From: Pseudomonadota bacterium
Lineage (GTDB): Bacteria > Pseudomonadota > Gammaproteobacteria > Steroidobacterales > Steroidobacteraceae
NCBI GenBank assembly: GCA_018241425.1
Contig: JAFEDU010000001.1
Coordinates: forward strand, 868,001-932,000
Length of the DNA stretch: 64,000 nt
Reading direction: 5' to 3'
The translations under genes and the position numbers were made by a program. The notes under the pieces were generated by a model. That model was given only the letters and a program-made list of their open reading frames with translations, was not told the origin of the DNA and did no database searches. Of the stretch, positions 34,674-43,088 are shown one piece after another. Numbering within the stretch: the first letter of the stretch is position 1; every line of letters begins with the position of its first letter.

Positions 34674-36097
34674 CCGAAGATGCCGTGCAGGAACCAGCCG
34701 TGGGGCGGCAGGCGCTCGCGGAACACCCACAACCGCACGCCGCGCGGATCGCGGGCGGCGTAGTAGTCGCGCACCACCTCCCCGTCCCACCAGCCGGTCT
34801 CGATCCGCTCGGGCTCCCCGAGCAACTCGAGACGGCCATGGTGCTGCGGCAGCCCGGCGCGGATCGCCAGCGGTTGCGGCGGGTCCAGGAGCCACAGCGG
34901 GCGGCGCGGCGCCCCGGGGACCGGCGGCGGCGCAGGCGAGGCTGCGCGTGCGGGGAGTGCCGGCGGCTCGGCACCGATCCAGGTGCTCTCGGGGCGGTGG
35001 TCATCGAGGAGCTTCAGCCCCTGGATCGACTCCTCGCCCAGGCGCGCGCGCAGTCGCTCGATGAGCCGGTGCGCCTCGCCCGAGACCCGGCCGCCGTGCT
35101 CGCCGGGCTGCCACAGCGCCTGCGCCTGCGCGTCGCGTGGCAGCAGCGGGCCGGCCTCGAGCTCCAGGGCGCGCACCGGCTCGGGGAGCATCAGGCGCGC
35201 GAACTGCTCGGCGAACAGCCGCTCCAGGTGCGCGGCCGCGGCGGCCGGGGCCGCCAGGTGCAGCACGCAGCCGCTGGCGGGCGACTTGCGATGCAGCAGG
35301 CGGCACTGCAACTGCATGAGGCCCGCCTGGCGCAGCTCCAGGAAGCGCTCCAGCTCCTCCAGCATCCGGCCGAGTTCGGCGAGCAGGGACGCGTGGCTCG
35401 TGAGTTCACAGGAGAGCTCGTGGCGACGGCGGTAGTGCGCGCGCGCGCGGTGCCAGTGGCGCAGCGCCGGGGCACGGCCGGTGAGCTCATCGAGCTGCGC
35501 GAGCGCCCCGGGGCCAAAGCGCCTGGCGAAGCCGGCACGCGGCAGCCGCAGCGCGGCACCCACGGTGCGCACGCCCATGCGCCGCAGCCGCCCGAGCGCC
35601 TCGGGCGGCCAGCGCAGCGTCTGCAGCGGCAAGGGCCCCAGGACCGAGCCCAGCTGGGCGCGATCGGTGACCGCCAGGGACCTGCCGGCGCGGGCCATGA
35701 CCAGGGCCGCGAGCGGGGTGGGTGCGAAGGCGAGCTGCACCGTCACCTGCCGCGCGGCGCAGGCTTCGAGCAGGGCCGCGCGCAGCCCCGCGATCCCTGC
35801 GAACAGCCGGAGGCTCCCGCCCACCTCCAGGAGCAGGCCGTCCGGGGGCTCGGGACTCACCTGGGGGCTCAGGCGCAGCGCGAACTCCGCGAGCTTCTCC
35901 AGCTGCCCGCTGCCCTGGATCCCGGGCAGTGACAGTCCCGCCCACAGCCGCGCCGGCTGGGCCTGCGCATCCACGGCCGGCGGCGGCGCCGGGAGGACCC
36001 GCGCCACCCGCGGCGCGGCAGGTTCCGGGACGCGCGGCTGCGCGGGGGCGGCGGCCGGCACCGGCAGGTCGAGCTGCAGGGGCTTCGGGGAACTCAC
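34670..36097 (-). CDS. imuB: ImuB, inactive Y-family polymerase-like mutasome subunit, with short N-terminus
   Basis: The GTG start at 36097 overlaps the imuA stop, giving 475 residues. The first 50 or so residues are Pro/Ala-rich. RLWAGLSLPGI then joins almost directly to LEKLAEFALRLSPQVSPEPP, whereas many ImuB proteins have around sixty or more residues of palm/fingers between these two segments. DGLLLEVGGSLRLFAGIAGL and the little-finger region follow. The C-terminal part is long and ends DYYAARDPRGVRLWVFRERL plus HGWFLHGIFG. ImuB bridges DnaE2 to the beta clamp and lacks polymerase activity in known cases. Confidence 0.88.
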   Translation of the reverse strand: MSSPKPLQLDLPVPAAAPAQPRVPEPAAPRVARVLPAPPPAVDAQAQPARLWAGLSLPGIQGSGQLEKLAEFALRLSPQVSPEPPDGLLLEVGGSLRLFAGIAGLRAALLEACAARQVTVQLAFAPTPLAALVMARAGRSLAVTDRAQLGSVLGPLPLQTLRWPPEALGRLRRMGVRTVGAALRLPRAGFARRFGPGALAQLDELTGRAPALRHWHRARAHYRRRHELSCELTSHASLLAELGRMLEELERFLELRQAGLMQLQCRLLHRKSPASGCVLHLAAPAAAAAHLERLFAEQFARLMLPEPVRALELEAGPLLPRDAQAQALWQPGEHGGRVSGEAHRLIERLRARLGEESIQGLKLLDDHRPESTWIGAEPPALPARAASPAPPPVPGAPRRPLWLLDPPQPLAIRAGLPQHHGRLELLGEPERIETGWWDGEVVRDYYAARDPRGVRLWVFRERLPPHGWFLHGIFG

Positions 36098-36702
36098 GCC
36101 GGGGGCTCCCGCAGGCTGACGGTGCCGCGGGCGCCGCGGCCCTTCAGCAGATGCACGCGCAGCTCGCCGGCTGCGTGCTCGAGCGCCACGCGCAGCGCCG
36201 CCGCCGAACTTTCCGAGGCGGCGCGCTGCGGGCGGAACAGCACGCCGAAGGTCCGGCCGCGCTCGGCGGCCAGCTGCAGCCGGCGCACGTCGCGTGGCTG
36301 CACGCGGCGCGCCCAGCCGAGCGCGGCCTCGCAGGCCCCCGAGCCCAGCACCTGCTCGAACGCCCACAGCGGCCGCTCCCCGCCGACCACCGCCACGCGC
36401 TCCAGGTCGATGCCGGCGGCGGCGAGCGCGGGTGCGAAGGGCTGGTAAGGCGGGCACACCCACACGCACCAGCGCGCCGCGCCTGCCTGCGAGAGGGCCG
36501 CGAGCGCCGGCAGCAGCAGGGTCAGCTCCCCGCTGCCGAAGCGCGGGATCAGGATCTCGGTGAGTGCGCCGCGCGGCCAGCCGCCGCCGGGCAGCTGCGC
36601 ATCCAGTGCGGCGTGGCCGCTGGCGATGACCGGCAGGCGCGCGGCGCTGCGGCCGCGCCAGATGGCCGGGTGCTCGAGCAGTCGAGCCATTGAATCGTCC
36701 AT
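36094..36702 (-). CDS. imuA: ImuA, RecA/SulA-like mutasome subunit
   Basis: The 202-residue product begins MDDSMARLLEHPAIWRGRSA, has the ImuA segment GHAALDAQLPGGGWPRGALTEIL, and retains the RecA-like order (LTLLLPALAALSQAGAARWC VWVCPP split here; AFEQVLGSGACEAALGWARR). No canonical Walker A is present. It lies 64 bases after lexA, in the order lexA-imuA-imuB-dnaE2, and is probably co-transcribed from the LexA-controlled promoter. Confidence 0.88.
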   Translation of the reverse strand: MDDSMARLLEHPAIWRGRSAARLPVIASGHAALDAQLPGGGWPRGALTEILIPRFGSGELTLLLPALAALSQAGAARWCVWVCPPYQPFAPALAAAGIDLERVAVVGGERPLWAFEQVLGSGACEAALGWARRVQPRDVRRLQLAAERGRTFGVLFRPQRAASESSAAALRVALEHAAGELRVHLLKGRGARGTVSLREPPA

Positions 36703-36766
36703 GCCGGCGCGTGCGCAGTCAGAACCGGGAGCCTTCTGTGGGAAAACCTGGGGTCGGCACGGGACG

Positions 36767-37390
36767 CTACATGAGCCCGGTGGCGCGGCCGCGGCGCACG
36801 ACGCCGACCACGATGCCCTCGATGAGCAGCGGCTCCTGCTTGAGGTCGACCTTGATCGGCTCGAAGTCGGCGTTCTCCGGCATCAGCCAGACCACCGAGC
36901 CTTCCTGGCGGTAGCGCTTCACGGTCACCTCGTTCTCCAGGCGCGCCACCACGATCTGCCGGCTGCGCACCTCCGAGGTGCGGTGCACGGCGACCAGGTC
37001 CCCGTCCAGGATGCCGACGTCCTTCATGCTCATGCCGATCACCTTCAGGAGGTAGTGCGGCCGGGGCTGGAAGATCGAGGGATCGATCTGCAGGCGCGAC
37101 TCGAAGTTCTCCTCGGCGAAGATCGGCTTGCCGGCGGCCACGCGGCCGATGAGGGGCAGCCCGATCTGCTCGCGGATGGTGTCCTTCAGCTGGATGCCGC
37201 GCGAGGTCCCCGGGACGAGCGCGATGACCCCCTTGCGGGCGAGCGCCCGCAGGTGCTCCTCCGCGGCATTGGCCGAGCGGAAGCCGAGCTCGTGGGCGAT
37301 TTCCGCCCGGGTCGGGGGCATGCCGGTCTCACCGATGAAGCGCTGGATGAGCCGCAGAATCTGGGTCTGGCGAGGGGTGAGATCCGACAT
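36767..37390 (-). CDS. lexA: SOS repressor LexA
   Basis: The 207-residue product has an N-terminal winged helix-turn-helix ([40 protein letters not shown]), the self-cleavage site A86-G87 (GRVAAGKPI), the nucleophile S121 (IGMSMKD) and the base K158 (VTVKRY). This matches the E. coli A84-G85/S119/K156 layout. Two LexA boxes precede it, so it should be autoregulated and should also govern imuA-imuB-dnaE2 downstream. Confidence 0.97.
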   Translation of the reverse strand: MSDLTPRQTQILRLIQRFIGETGMPPTRAEIAHELGFRSANAAEEHLRALARKGVIALVPGTSRGIQLKDTIREQIGLPLIGRVAAGKPIFAEENFESRLQIDPSIFQPRPHYLLKVIGMSMKDVGILDGDLVAVHRTSEVRSRQIVVARLENEVTVKRYRQEGSVVWLMPENADFEPIKVDLKQEPLLIEGIVVGVVRRGRATGLM

Positions 37391-37401
37391 GGGCTGGCGT
37401 C

Positions 37402-37417
37402 CTGTTTTTATATACAG
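37402..37417. promoter_or_regulatory. LexA box 1 (canonical CTGT-N8-ACAG)
   Basis: CTGTTTTTATATACAG is a perfect gammaproteobacterial LexA box with an AT-rich spacer, 12 bases upstream of the lexA start. A LexA dimer here would block the promoter whose -10 (TATAAT on the minus strand, 37431-37426) lies just upstream. Confidence 0.9.
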
Positions 37418-37420
37418 TTA

Positions 37421-37436
37421 CTGTGATTATATCCAG
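37421..37436. promoter_or_regulatory. LexA box 2 (CTGT-N8-CCAG, one mismatch)
   Basis: CTGTGATTATATCCAG begins 19 bases from box 1, about two helical turns, and overlaps the candidate -10 of the lexA promoter. Tandem boxes at lexA are common in gammaproteobacteria and suggest tight, cooperative autoregulation. Confidence 0.65.
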
Positions 37437-37866
37437 AACGGGGCCTGCGGCAAGCCCATCGCACATGCCAAGGCTGCGGTCACGCATCGCATGCACCACG
37501 CCTGCGCAGTAAACGACGCGCGAGCACTGCCGCGGCCGATTTTTTGTACGCGCGGGCGCGCCTGACACGCGCCCATTCAGCGTCGGTTAAAGATCGGTAA
37601 GAACTCGCCCTGCTTCCTTCGCAAAAAAACCAACGCCGTGCGCGTACACGCGCCACGCGACGTTCAGATGACGGGAAAAATGCCCGCGGTGCATGCAGAT
37701 CAATTTGTTGCGAGTGTCGCGCCGTGAAGACAAGATGCGTGTTTGGAGTTGCATTCCCTCATCAAATTTGATGCAGTTGCTGTTGGCGAACGACGGCGGT
37801 ACTTGCCCACCGGAATTTGCTTCGGTTATTCAGGACTCCCGAATTAACAACCCAAAGGGGACGATT
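37437..37866. other. Intergenic region between lexA and the lipoprotein gene; one perfect palindrome
   Basis: No gene is supported in these 430 bases. The stretch is less GC-rich than its surroundings. A perfect 14-base palindrome, CATCAAATTTGATG, lies at 37760-37773, about 95 bases before the lipoprotein start, and could be a regulator site or a transcript hairpin. AAAGGGGA just before 37867 is the lipoprotein ribosome site. Confidence 0.5.
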
Positions 37867-38184
37867 ATGAAGTGCGCGAGCGTTGTGACGGCTGCGGCCG
37901 CCGTGGCTGTGATGGTTGGTCTGGCTGGCTGTACCGATCTGAAGCCCATCCAGGCCCAGATTGACGACTTGAAGACCCAGCTGTCGAAGGTGCAGGGCGA
38001 TGCCGCTGCTGCCAAGAGCGCGGCTGATTCGGCCAACAGCGCTGCGGCGTCGGCCGGCCAGGCTGCCAGCGGTGCGCAGAGCACTGCGAACCAGGCTCTG
38101 GCCGCGGCTCACGCCAGCCAGTCCTGCTGCGATGCGACGAACGAGAAGATCGACCGCATGTTCAAGCGTTCGGTCTCCAAGTAA
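37867..38184 (+). CDS. Lpp/OprI-like alanine-zipper outer-membrane lipoprotein
   Basis: The 105-residue product has a lipoprotein signal peptide with lipobox LAGC (C22) followed by a coiled coil: IQAQIDDLKTQLSKVQGDAA and then an Ala-rich heptad stretch (AAKSAADSANSAAASAGQAA) as in Pseudomonas OprI and E. coli Lpp. The last residue is Lys (SVSK), the position linked to peptidoglycan in Lpp. The mature part (84 residues) is longer than Lpp, and a CC pair precedes the C-terminal helix. A strong terminator follows. Peptidoglycan attachment is inferred. Confidence 0.82.
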   Translation: MKCASVVTAAAAVAVMVGLAGCTDLKPIQAQIDDLKTQLSKVQGDAAAAKSAADSANSAAASAGQAASGAQSTANQALAAAHASQSCCDATNEKIDRMFKRSVSK

Positions 38185-38212
38185 TCGATCCCGATTACTC
38201 GTCGATAAAGCA

Positions 38213-38246
38213 AAACGCCGCGCATCTGCGCGGCGTTTTCTTTTTA
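38213..38246 (+). terminator. Rho-independent terminator after the lipoprotein gene
   Basis: AACGCCGCGC-ATCT-GCGCGGCGTT is a 10-base stem with a 4-base loop, followed by a T-rich run (TTCTTTTT). It is the clearest intrinsic terminator in the window, as expected for an abundant monocistronic lipoprotein mRNA. The leading AA tract could also let it end leftward fabH transcripts. Confidence 0.9.
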
Positions 38247-38287
38247 AGCCCCGGAAATACCCGCACCGAGCGGGCCGAGCAGCGCCC

Positions 38288-39244
38288 CTAGAACCGCACC
38301 AGCGCCGAGCCCCAGGTAAAGCCGCCACCAAAGGCCTCCAGCAGCAGCAGCTCGCCGCGCTTGATGCGCCCGTCGCGCACGCCGGCATCGAGCGCGAGCG
38401 GCACCGAGGCCGCAGAGGTGTTGCCGTGGTCCTGGACGGTGACGATGACCTTCTCGAGGGGCATGTCGAGCTTGGCCGCGGTCGCCTGGATGATGCGGAT
38501 GTTGGCCTGGTGCGGCACCAGCCAGTCGATCGCCGAGCGCTCGAGCCCATTGGCGGCGAGGGTCTCGTCCACCACCGCGCCGAGCTTGGTGACCGCGATC
38601 TTGAACACTTCCTTGCCGGCCATGACGATCGCCGGCTTCTCGGCGAGACCCCGCGAGACGCCGCCCTTGCAGTAGAGCATCTCCTGGTAACGCCCGTCGG
38701 CGTGCAGGTGCGTCGAGAGGATGCCCGGCGCGTCGCTCGCCTCGAGCACCACGGCCCCGGCGCCGTCGGCGAACAGCACCGCGGTGGTGCGATCGCTCCA
38801 GTCGGTGATGCGCGAGAGCGTCTCCGCGCCGATCACGAGCGCGCGCTTGGACTCCCCGCAGCGCACGTACTTGTCGGCGATCGAAAGCGCGTACATGAAG
38901 CTCGCGCAGGCGGTCTCCACCGAGAAGGCGGGGCTGCCCAGGCACCCGAGCCGCTCCTGCAGCATGACGCCGCAGTTGGGGAAGATCAGGTCCGGGGTGG
39001 TGGTGCCGAAGGCGATGAAGTCGATGTCGCCCGGGGCCACGTTGGCGGCCTCGAGCGCGCGCCGTGCGGCCTTCTCGGCCAGGTCGAGCGTCGTCTCGCC
39101 CTCGCGCGCGAGGTGGCGCCGCTCGATGCCGGTGCGCGTGCGGATCCACTCGTCGGTGGTGTCCACGACCTTCTCCAGGTCCGCATTGGTGACCACGCGC
39201 TCGGGCAGATAGGAACCCGTGCCGCTGATACGCGAGTAGATCAA
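38288..39244 (-). CDS. fabH: Beta-ketoacyl-ACP synthase III (TTG start)
   Basis: The 318-residue product starts (M)[20 protein letters not shown] at a TTG that overlaps the plsX stop (TTGA); no in-frame ATG gives the conserved N-terminus. It has the nucleophile Cys in [12 protein letters not shown], and His and Asn in [11 protein letters not shown] and [15 protein letters not shown]. It starts fatty acid synthesis by condensing acetyl-CoA with malonyl-ACP. In E. coli fabD, fabG and acpP follow; here the operon ends with fabH. Confidence 0.96.
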   Translation of the reverse strand: MIYSRISGTGSYLPERVVTNADLEKVVDTTDEWIRTRTGIERRHLAREGETTLDLAEKAARRALEAANVAPGDIDFIAFGTTTPDLIFPNCGVMLQERLGCLGSPAFSVETACASFMYALSIADKYVRCGESKRALVIGAETLSRITDWSDRTTAVLFADGAGAVVLEASDAPGILSTHLHADGRYQEMLYCKGGVSRGLAEKPAIVMAGKEVFKIAVTKLGAVVDETLAANGLERSAIDWLVPHQANIRIIQATAAKLDMPLEKVIVTVQDHGNTSAASVPLALDAGVRDGRIKRGELLLLEAFGGGFTWGSALVRF

Positions 39245-40251
39245 CTGCCTAACCTTTCGGCCGCGAGGGCCTGGGCGATCTGCCGCGTCAGTTCGTGGCG
39301 CGCCGCGCGCGCGGCCGTGCCGATCGCGCGCGCGAACGCCACGCCGTCGGCGTGACCGTGGCTTTTTACCACGATCCCGGCAAGACCCACCATGCAGGCC
39401 CCGTTGTAACGGCGCGGGTCCAGGCCCGCGGCGGCCCGCCGCAGCACCGGGCGGGCGATGAGGCCGGCGAGGCGCGAGGCGGTGTTCGCCTGGAACTCCG
39501 CGCGCATGCGGTTGACGATGAGCCCGGCGACGCCCTCCATGGTCTTCAGCGCGACGTTGCCGGTGAAACCGTCGGTGACCACCACGTCGACGTCGCCGGA
39601 GAAGATGTCGTTGCCCTCGACGAAGCCGATGTAGTTGAGGCCGCTCGCGCCGATCAGGGCGTGCGCCGCCTGGACCACCTCGTGGCCCTTCATGTCCTCC
39701 TCCCCGATGTTGAGCAGGCCGATGCGCGGATTTGGGACGCCGCTGACGTCGCGGGCGATGATCGCGCCCATGGCGGCGAACTGGGACAGCTGCTCCGGGG
39801 TGGCCTTGGTGTTGGCGCCCAGGTCCAGCATCTGCGTGAGCCCGTGGGCCGCCGGGATGGCCGAGATGATGGCGGCGCGCTCGACCCCCGGGAGGGTCTT
39901 GAGCACGAAGTGCGCGATCGCCGTCAGCGCACCGGTGTTGCCGGCGCTCACCGCAGCCGCCGCGCGCCCCTCGTGCACGAGGTCCACGGCGATGCGCATG
40001 GAGGAGTCCTTCTTGCGGCGGATCGCCTCGCGCGGCTTCTCCTCCATCGTGACCACCTGCGTGGCGGGCACGATCTCGGTGCGGGCGCGGTGGGTAGCGG
40101 GTGCGCGGGCGATCTCGGACTCGATGAGCGCCGCATCGCCGACCAGGAGCACCCTGAGGTGGGCGTCCTCGGCGAGCGCGCGCAGCGCACCGGCCACGTA
40201 CTCGCGCGGCGGCGAGTCGCCGCTCATCACGTCGATCGCGATCGGCTGCAC
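39241..40251 (-). CDS. plsX: Phosphate acyltransferase PlsX
   Basis: The 336-residue product begins [20 protein letters not shown] and has [60 protein letters not shown] and [20 protein letters not shown]. It makes acyl-phosphate from acyl-ACP for phospholipid synthesis. It lies between rpmF and fabH as in E. coli. Confidence 0.96.
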   Translation of the reverse strand: MQPIAIDVMSGDSPPREYVAGALRALAEDAHLRVLLVGDAALIESEIARAPATHRARTEIVPATQVVTMEEKPREAIRRKKDSSMRIAVDLVHEGRAAAAVSAGNTGALTAIAHFVLKTLPGVERAAIISAIPAAHGLTQMLDLGANTKATPEQLSQFAAMGAIIARDVSGVPNPRIGLLNIGEEDMKGHEVVQAAHALIGASGLNYIGFVEGNDIFSGDVDVVVTDGFTGNVALKTMEGVAGLIVNRMRAEFQANTASRLAGLIARPVLRRAAAGLDPRRYNGACMVGLAGIVVKSHGHADGVAFARAIGTAARAARHELTRQIAQALAAERLGS

Positions 40252-40305
40252 GCAAGCCCCCTTATCGGGTGCGGCGCGTTTCGGGAAGCGCCCCTTGCGG
40301 GGGCG

Positions 40306-40497
40306 CTATTCCTTGTCTTCCTCGGCGGGCTTCTCGATCACGCGCTTGCCACGGTAGAAACCATCGGGCGTGATGCGGTGACGCAGGTGCGTCTCACCGG
40401 ACTGCGGGTCGGTCGACAGCGCCGGCTTCGCCAGGCGGTCGTGCGAGCGGTGCATGCCGCGGGCGGAAGGCGTCTTGCGGCTTTTCTGAACGGGCAT
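40306..40497 (-). CDS. rpmF: 50S ribosomal protein L32
   Basis: The 63-residue product starts [20 protein letters not shown], the conserved L32 N-terminus, with [20 protein letters not shown] near the end. It is 28 bases downstream of yceD and 54 upstream of plsX, the usual order. Confidence 0.97.
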   Translation of the reverse strand: MPVQKSRKTPSARGMHRSHDRLAKPALSTDPQSGETHLRHRITPDGFYRGKRVIEKPAEEDKE

Positions 40498-40525
40498 GGA
40501 TATCAGCTCCTCACTCGAATTCGGT

Positions 40526-41023
40526 TCACTTCTTCAACAGGTCCGCCAGCTGGGCGAACGGACGGTGCATCTCCGGGGCCCCCGGTGCCGCAGCCGCGGC
40601 ACCACAGTCCCCCGCCCCCTCGTGCAGCGGCACTATGGGCAGACTCAGCAGCAGCTCCTCCGTGATGAGCTCCGCGAGGCTGATGCGCCCCCCCGCGGCC
40701 AGCACCGGCTCCAGGTCCTCGGGCACCTGCGCCGACTTCGCCTCGGAGTCGACGAACGCCACGCGGACTTCCGTCCGCAGCGGCACGTTCAGCGCCTTGA
40801 GGCAGCGCTGGCATTCCATCTGCGCGCTGCCCTCAAAGGTCAGCTGCGCCACCGGAAAGCCGCGCTCGCGCGCGAAGTGCACGTGGCCTTTGACTTCACC
40901 TGCCACGCCCGGTCGCTCCGGGCGCAGGCCCTGAAGCTCGGCGAGCGGGACGGCAAAGTCGAGGTCGGCTCCGCCGTCGGCCAGCCGGTCGACCTCGAGG
41001 GGCCTCAACCAGGGCGGCGACAT
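40526..41023 (-). CDS. yceD: DUF177/YceD family protein
   Basis: The 165-residue product carries the family CxxC ([20 protein letters not shown]) and the acidic/hydrophobic C-terminal part ([20 protein letters not shown]). It is co-transcribed with rpmF; bacterial and plant relatives affect 23S rRNA accumulation, but the molecular role here is not established. Its promoter ends only a few bases before the ATG, so the mRNA is nearly leaderless. Confidence 0.9.
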   Translation of the reverse strand: MSPPWLRPLEVDRLADGGADLDFAVPLAELQGLRPERPGVAGEVKGHVHFARERGFPVAQLTFEGSAQMECQRCLKALNVPLRTEVRVAFVDSEAKSAQVPEDLEPVLAAGGRISLAELITEELLLSLPIVPLHEGAGDCGAAAAAPGAPEMHRPFAQLADLLKK

Positions 41024-41032
41024 GGGGCGCGT

Positions 41033-41061
41033 ATAATAGGTACCGGGTCTGCCTAAGTCAA
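41033..41061 (-). promoter_or_regulatory. Sigma-70-type promoter for yceD-rpmF-plsX-fabH
   Basis: On the minus strand TTGACT (41061-41056), a 17-base spacer and TATTAT (41038-41033) form a near-consensus promoter. Transcription should start near 41026, only three or four bases before the yceD ATG at 41023. Confidence 0.7.
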
Positions 41062-41112
41062 AGCCGGTTTTGTCCCTAACCCCTTGTTTCTCGAAGGTGA
41101 TTCGGGAGCGCC

Positions 41113-41703
41113 ATGTCTAGCGCGCCCGCCCTCATCCTGGCCTCGACCTCCCGTTACCGCGCGGAGCTCCTGGCCCGTCTGCGCGTGCCCTTCACCGCAG
41201 TCGCGCCCGAGGTCCCGGAAACGCCCCGGTCCGGCGAGCCGCCGATGGACCGGGCGCAGCGCCTCGCCCGGGAGAAGGCCGAGGCCGTGGCGGCGCGGCA
41301 CCCGGACGCCCTCGTCATCGGCTCGGACCAGGTGGCCGCCGCGGCCGACGGCGCCGTGCTCGACAAGCCCGGGGATGCGCGGCGCGCCGAGGCGCAGCTG
41401 GCGCGCCTGGGCGGCACGACCGCACGCTTCCACACCGGCTGTGCGGTGATCCTGAAGCGCAGCGCCCTGAGCCTCAGCCACCTCGACACGACCACCGTGG
41501 TCTTCCGGCCGCTGAGCGCGCAGGAGATCGCCCGTTACGTCGCGCTGGAGCAGCCCTTCGACTGTGCCGGCGGTTTCAAGGCCGAGAGCCTCGGGATCGC
41601 GCTCTTCGAGCGCCTCGAGAGCGAGGACCCAACCGCGCTCATCGGCCTGCCCCTCATCTGGCTCGCCGCGGCGCTGCGGAGCGCGGGGCTCGCCCTGCCC
41701 TAG
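41113..41703 (+). CDS. Maf/YceF-family nucleotide pyrophosphatase
   Basis: The 196-residue product has ILASTSRYRAELLARLRVPF, the acidic catalytic region LVIGSDQVAAAADGAVLDKP, and CAGGFKAESLGIALFERLES. Family enzymes hydrolyse non-canonical or methylated nucleoside triphosphates (YceF acts on m7GTP). The position next to yceD and rluC supports YceF. Its last 50 bases overlap the 3' end of rluC on the other strand. Confidence 0.93.
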   Translation: MSSAPALILASTSRYRAELLARLRVPFTAVAPEVPETPRSGEPPMDRAQRLAREKAEAVAARHPDALVIGSDQVAAAADGAVLDKPGDARRAEAQLARLGGTTARFHTGCAVILKRSALSLSHLDTTTVVFRPLSAQEIARYVALEQPFDCAGGFKAESLGIALFERLESEDPTALIGLPLIWLAAALRSAGLALP

Positions 41704-42706
41704 CGCCGCGGCGGGCACCGGCGGCCGCCGGCGTCCCGAGGCGGTCGAGGACCTGGGCCAGCTCCGCTGGGAGCGGCGTGTTGATGCTGAACTCGCCCCC
41801 TTCCGGCCACTGGAAGCTGACGCTGCTCGCGTGCAGGAACATGCGATGCAGGCCGAGCGAGCGCATCGCCTGGTTGAACTCTGGGTCGCCGTATTTCTCA
41901 TCCCCCGCCACCGGGTGGCCGGCGTGCTGCGCGTGCACGCGGATCTGGTGCGTGCGGCCGGTCTCGAGCGTGACCTCCATGAGCGTCGCGGTGCGGCCGA
42001 AGAACTGCACCGGGCGGAAGTGGCTGACCGAGGGCTTGCCCGAGGCAGCGACGCGCACCGTGCGCTCACCGCCCACGCGCGTGTCGGTGCGCAGGGGCGC
42101 GTCGATGCGCTTGTGGCCGAGGTCCCACTGCCCGCGCACCAGGGTAAGGTAGCGCTTCTCGAATCCCTCCTCGCGCAGCAGCTCGTGCAGGGTGCGCAGC
42201 GCCGCCCCGCGGCGGGCCACGATGAGGATGCCGCTGGTGTCGCGGTCGAGCCGGTGCGCGAGCTCGAGGTACTCCTCCGGCCGCGCGGCGCGCAGGGCCT
42301 CGATGACCCCGAAGCTCACCCCGCTGCCGCCGTGGACGGCGATGCCGGCGGGCTTGTCGATCACGAGCAGGCGCGGGTCCTCGTGCACGATGGCCGCCGC
42401 AATCCGCGCCACGAGGTCCGGGCCCGGACGTCCCGGGTCCGGCGCGGGACTCAGGCGCAGCGGGGGCACGCGGACCTTGTCGGCGGCGTTCAGGCGGGTC
42501 TCGGGACCGGCGCGCTTGCCGTTCACGCGCACCTCGCCCTTGCGGATCACCCGGTAAAGCCGGCTGCGCGGGATGCCGTTCAGGTGCCGCTGCAGGTAGT
42601 TGTCGAGGCGCTGGCCGGCCTCATCGGGGGTGACCTCGATGTGCTGCACGCCGGTGCGGGATTCAGGCTGCTCGGACTCGGCCACGCTTTCCTCGCCGTA
42701 AGGCAT
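41654..42706 (-). CDS. rluC: 23S rRNA pseudouridine synthase RluC
   Basis: The 350-residue product has an S4 domain (AGQRLDNYLQRHLNGIPRSR, RKGEVRVNGKRAGPETRL) and the catalytic core with the Asp nucleophile in LAHRLDRDTSGILIVARRG. TGRTHQIRVHAQHAGHPVAG follows. It modifies U955, U2504 and U2580 in E. coli 23S rRNA. The C-terminus carries an extra Ala/Arg-rich tail (RRGARAGRAPRSAAPRRAR) encoded where the gene overlaps maf. It is divergent from rne. Confidence 0.94.
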   Translation of the reverse strand: MPYGEESVAESEQPESRTGVQHIEVTPDEAGQRLDNYLQRHLNGIPRSRLYRVIRKGEVRVNGKRAGPETRLNAADKVRVPPLRLSPAPDPGRPGPDLVARIAAAIVHEDPRLLVIDKPAGIAVHGGSGVSFGVIEALRAARPEEYLELAHRLDRDTSGILIVARRGAALRTLHELLREEGFEKRYLTLVRGQWDLGHKRIDAPLRTDTRVGGERTVRVAASGKPSVSHFRPVQFFGRTATLMEVTLETGRTHQIRVHAQHAGHPVAGDEKYGDPEFNQAMRSLGLHRMFLHASSVSFQWPEGGEFSINTPLPAELAQVLDRLGTPAAAGARRGARAGRAPRSAAPRRAR

Positions 42707-42734
42707 TGTTTCTTAAAAGATCTGTGAGTATACT
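42706..42734 (+). promoter_or_regulatory. Sigma-70-type promoter for rne
   Basis: TTGTTT (42706-42711), 17 bases, TATACT (42729-42734). The -35 overlaps the first base of the divergent rluC start codon. Predicted transcription start near 42741 gives a leader of about 350 bases. Confidence 0.65.
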
Positions 42735-42740
42735 CCGCGC

Positions 42741-43088
42741 GTCGTCCGCCATGCGGACGCGACAGAGGTTGGCACCCAGGGACCTGTCCTGCGGGTGCCG
42801 CCCGTAATAGTTGGACCTCCTGATATTTGAGGCCATCGCATTGGGCCGCCAAGCAAGCGCCAGCCGCGTAGAGCACCTCCTGAAAGAGACTTCCGCAGCC
42901 GTCGCCGCCGGTCGAGACCACCGAACGTTTCCAGTCCCGTACCGCCCGTAACGCGGCGGTCATCAAAAACGTGAATACCGAGACTCGCTCTCATTCGCCA
43001 GGTTCTAGGAAGCTTCGCTGCCGCGGACTTAATCCCCCGCGGCCTCCCGTCGTGTGTTTGCCGGCCCTTCACCTGACAGTAGGGGCAC
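42741..43088 (+). ncRNA. Long structured 5' leader of rne (candidate autoregulatory UTR)
   Basis: No gene is supported in this 350-base gap. Near the predicted 5' end are two perfect hairpins: CGTCCGC-CAT-GCGGACG (about 42745-42765) and GGCACCC with GGGTGCC (about 42772-42800). In E. coli the rne leader is about 361 bases and its hairpins let RNase E destabilise its own mRNA. Equivalent length and position suggest the same control here. Sequence homology to the E. coli leader was not established. Confidence 0.45.
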
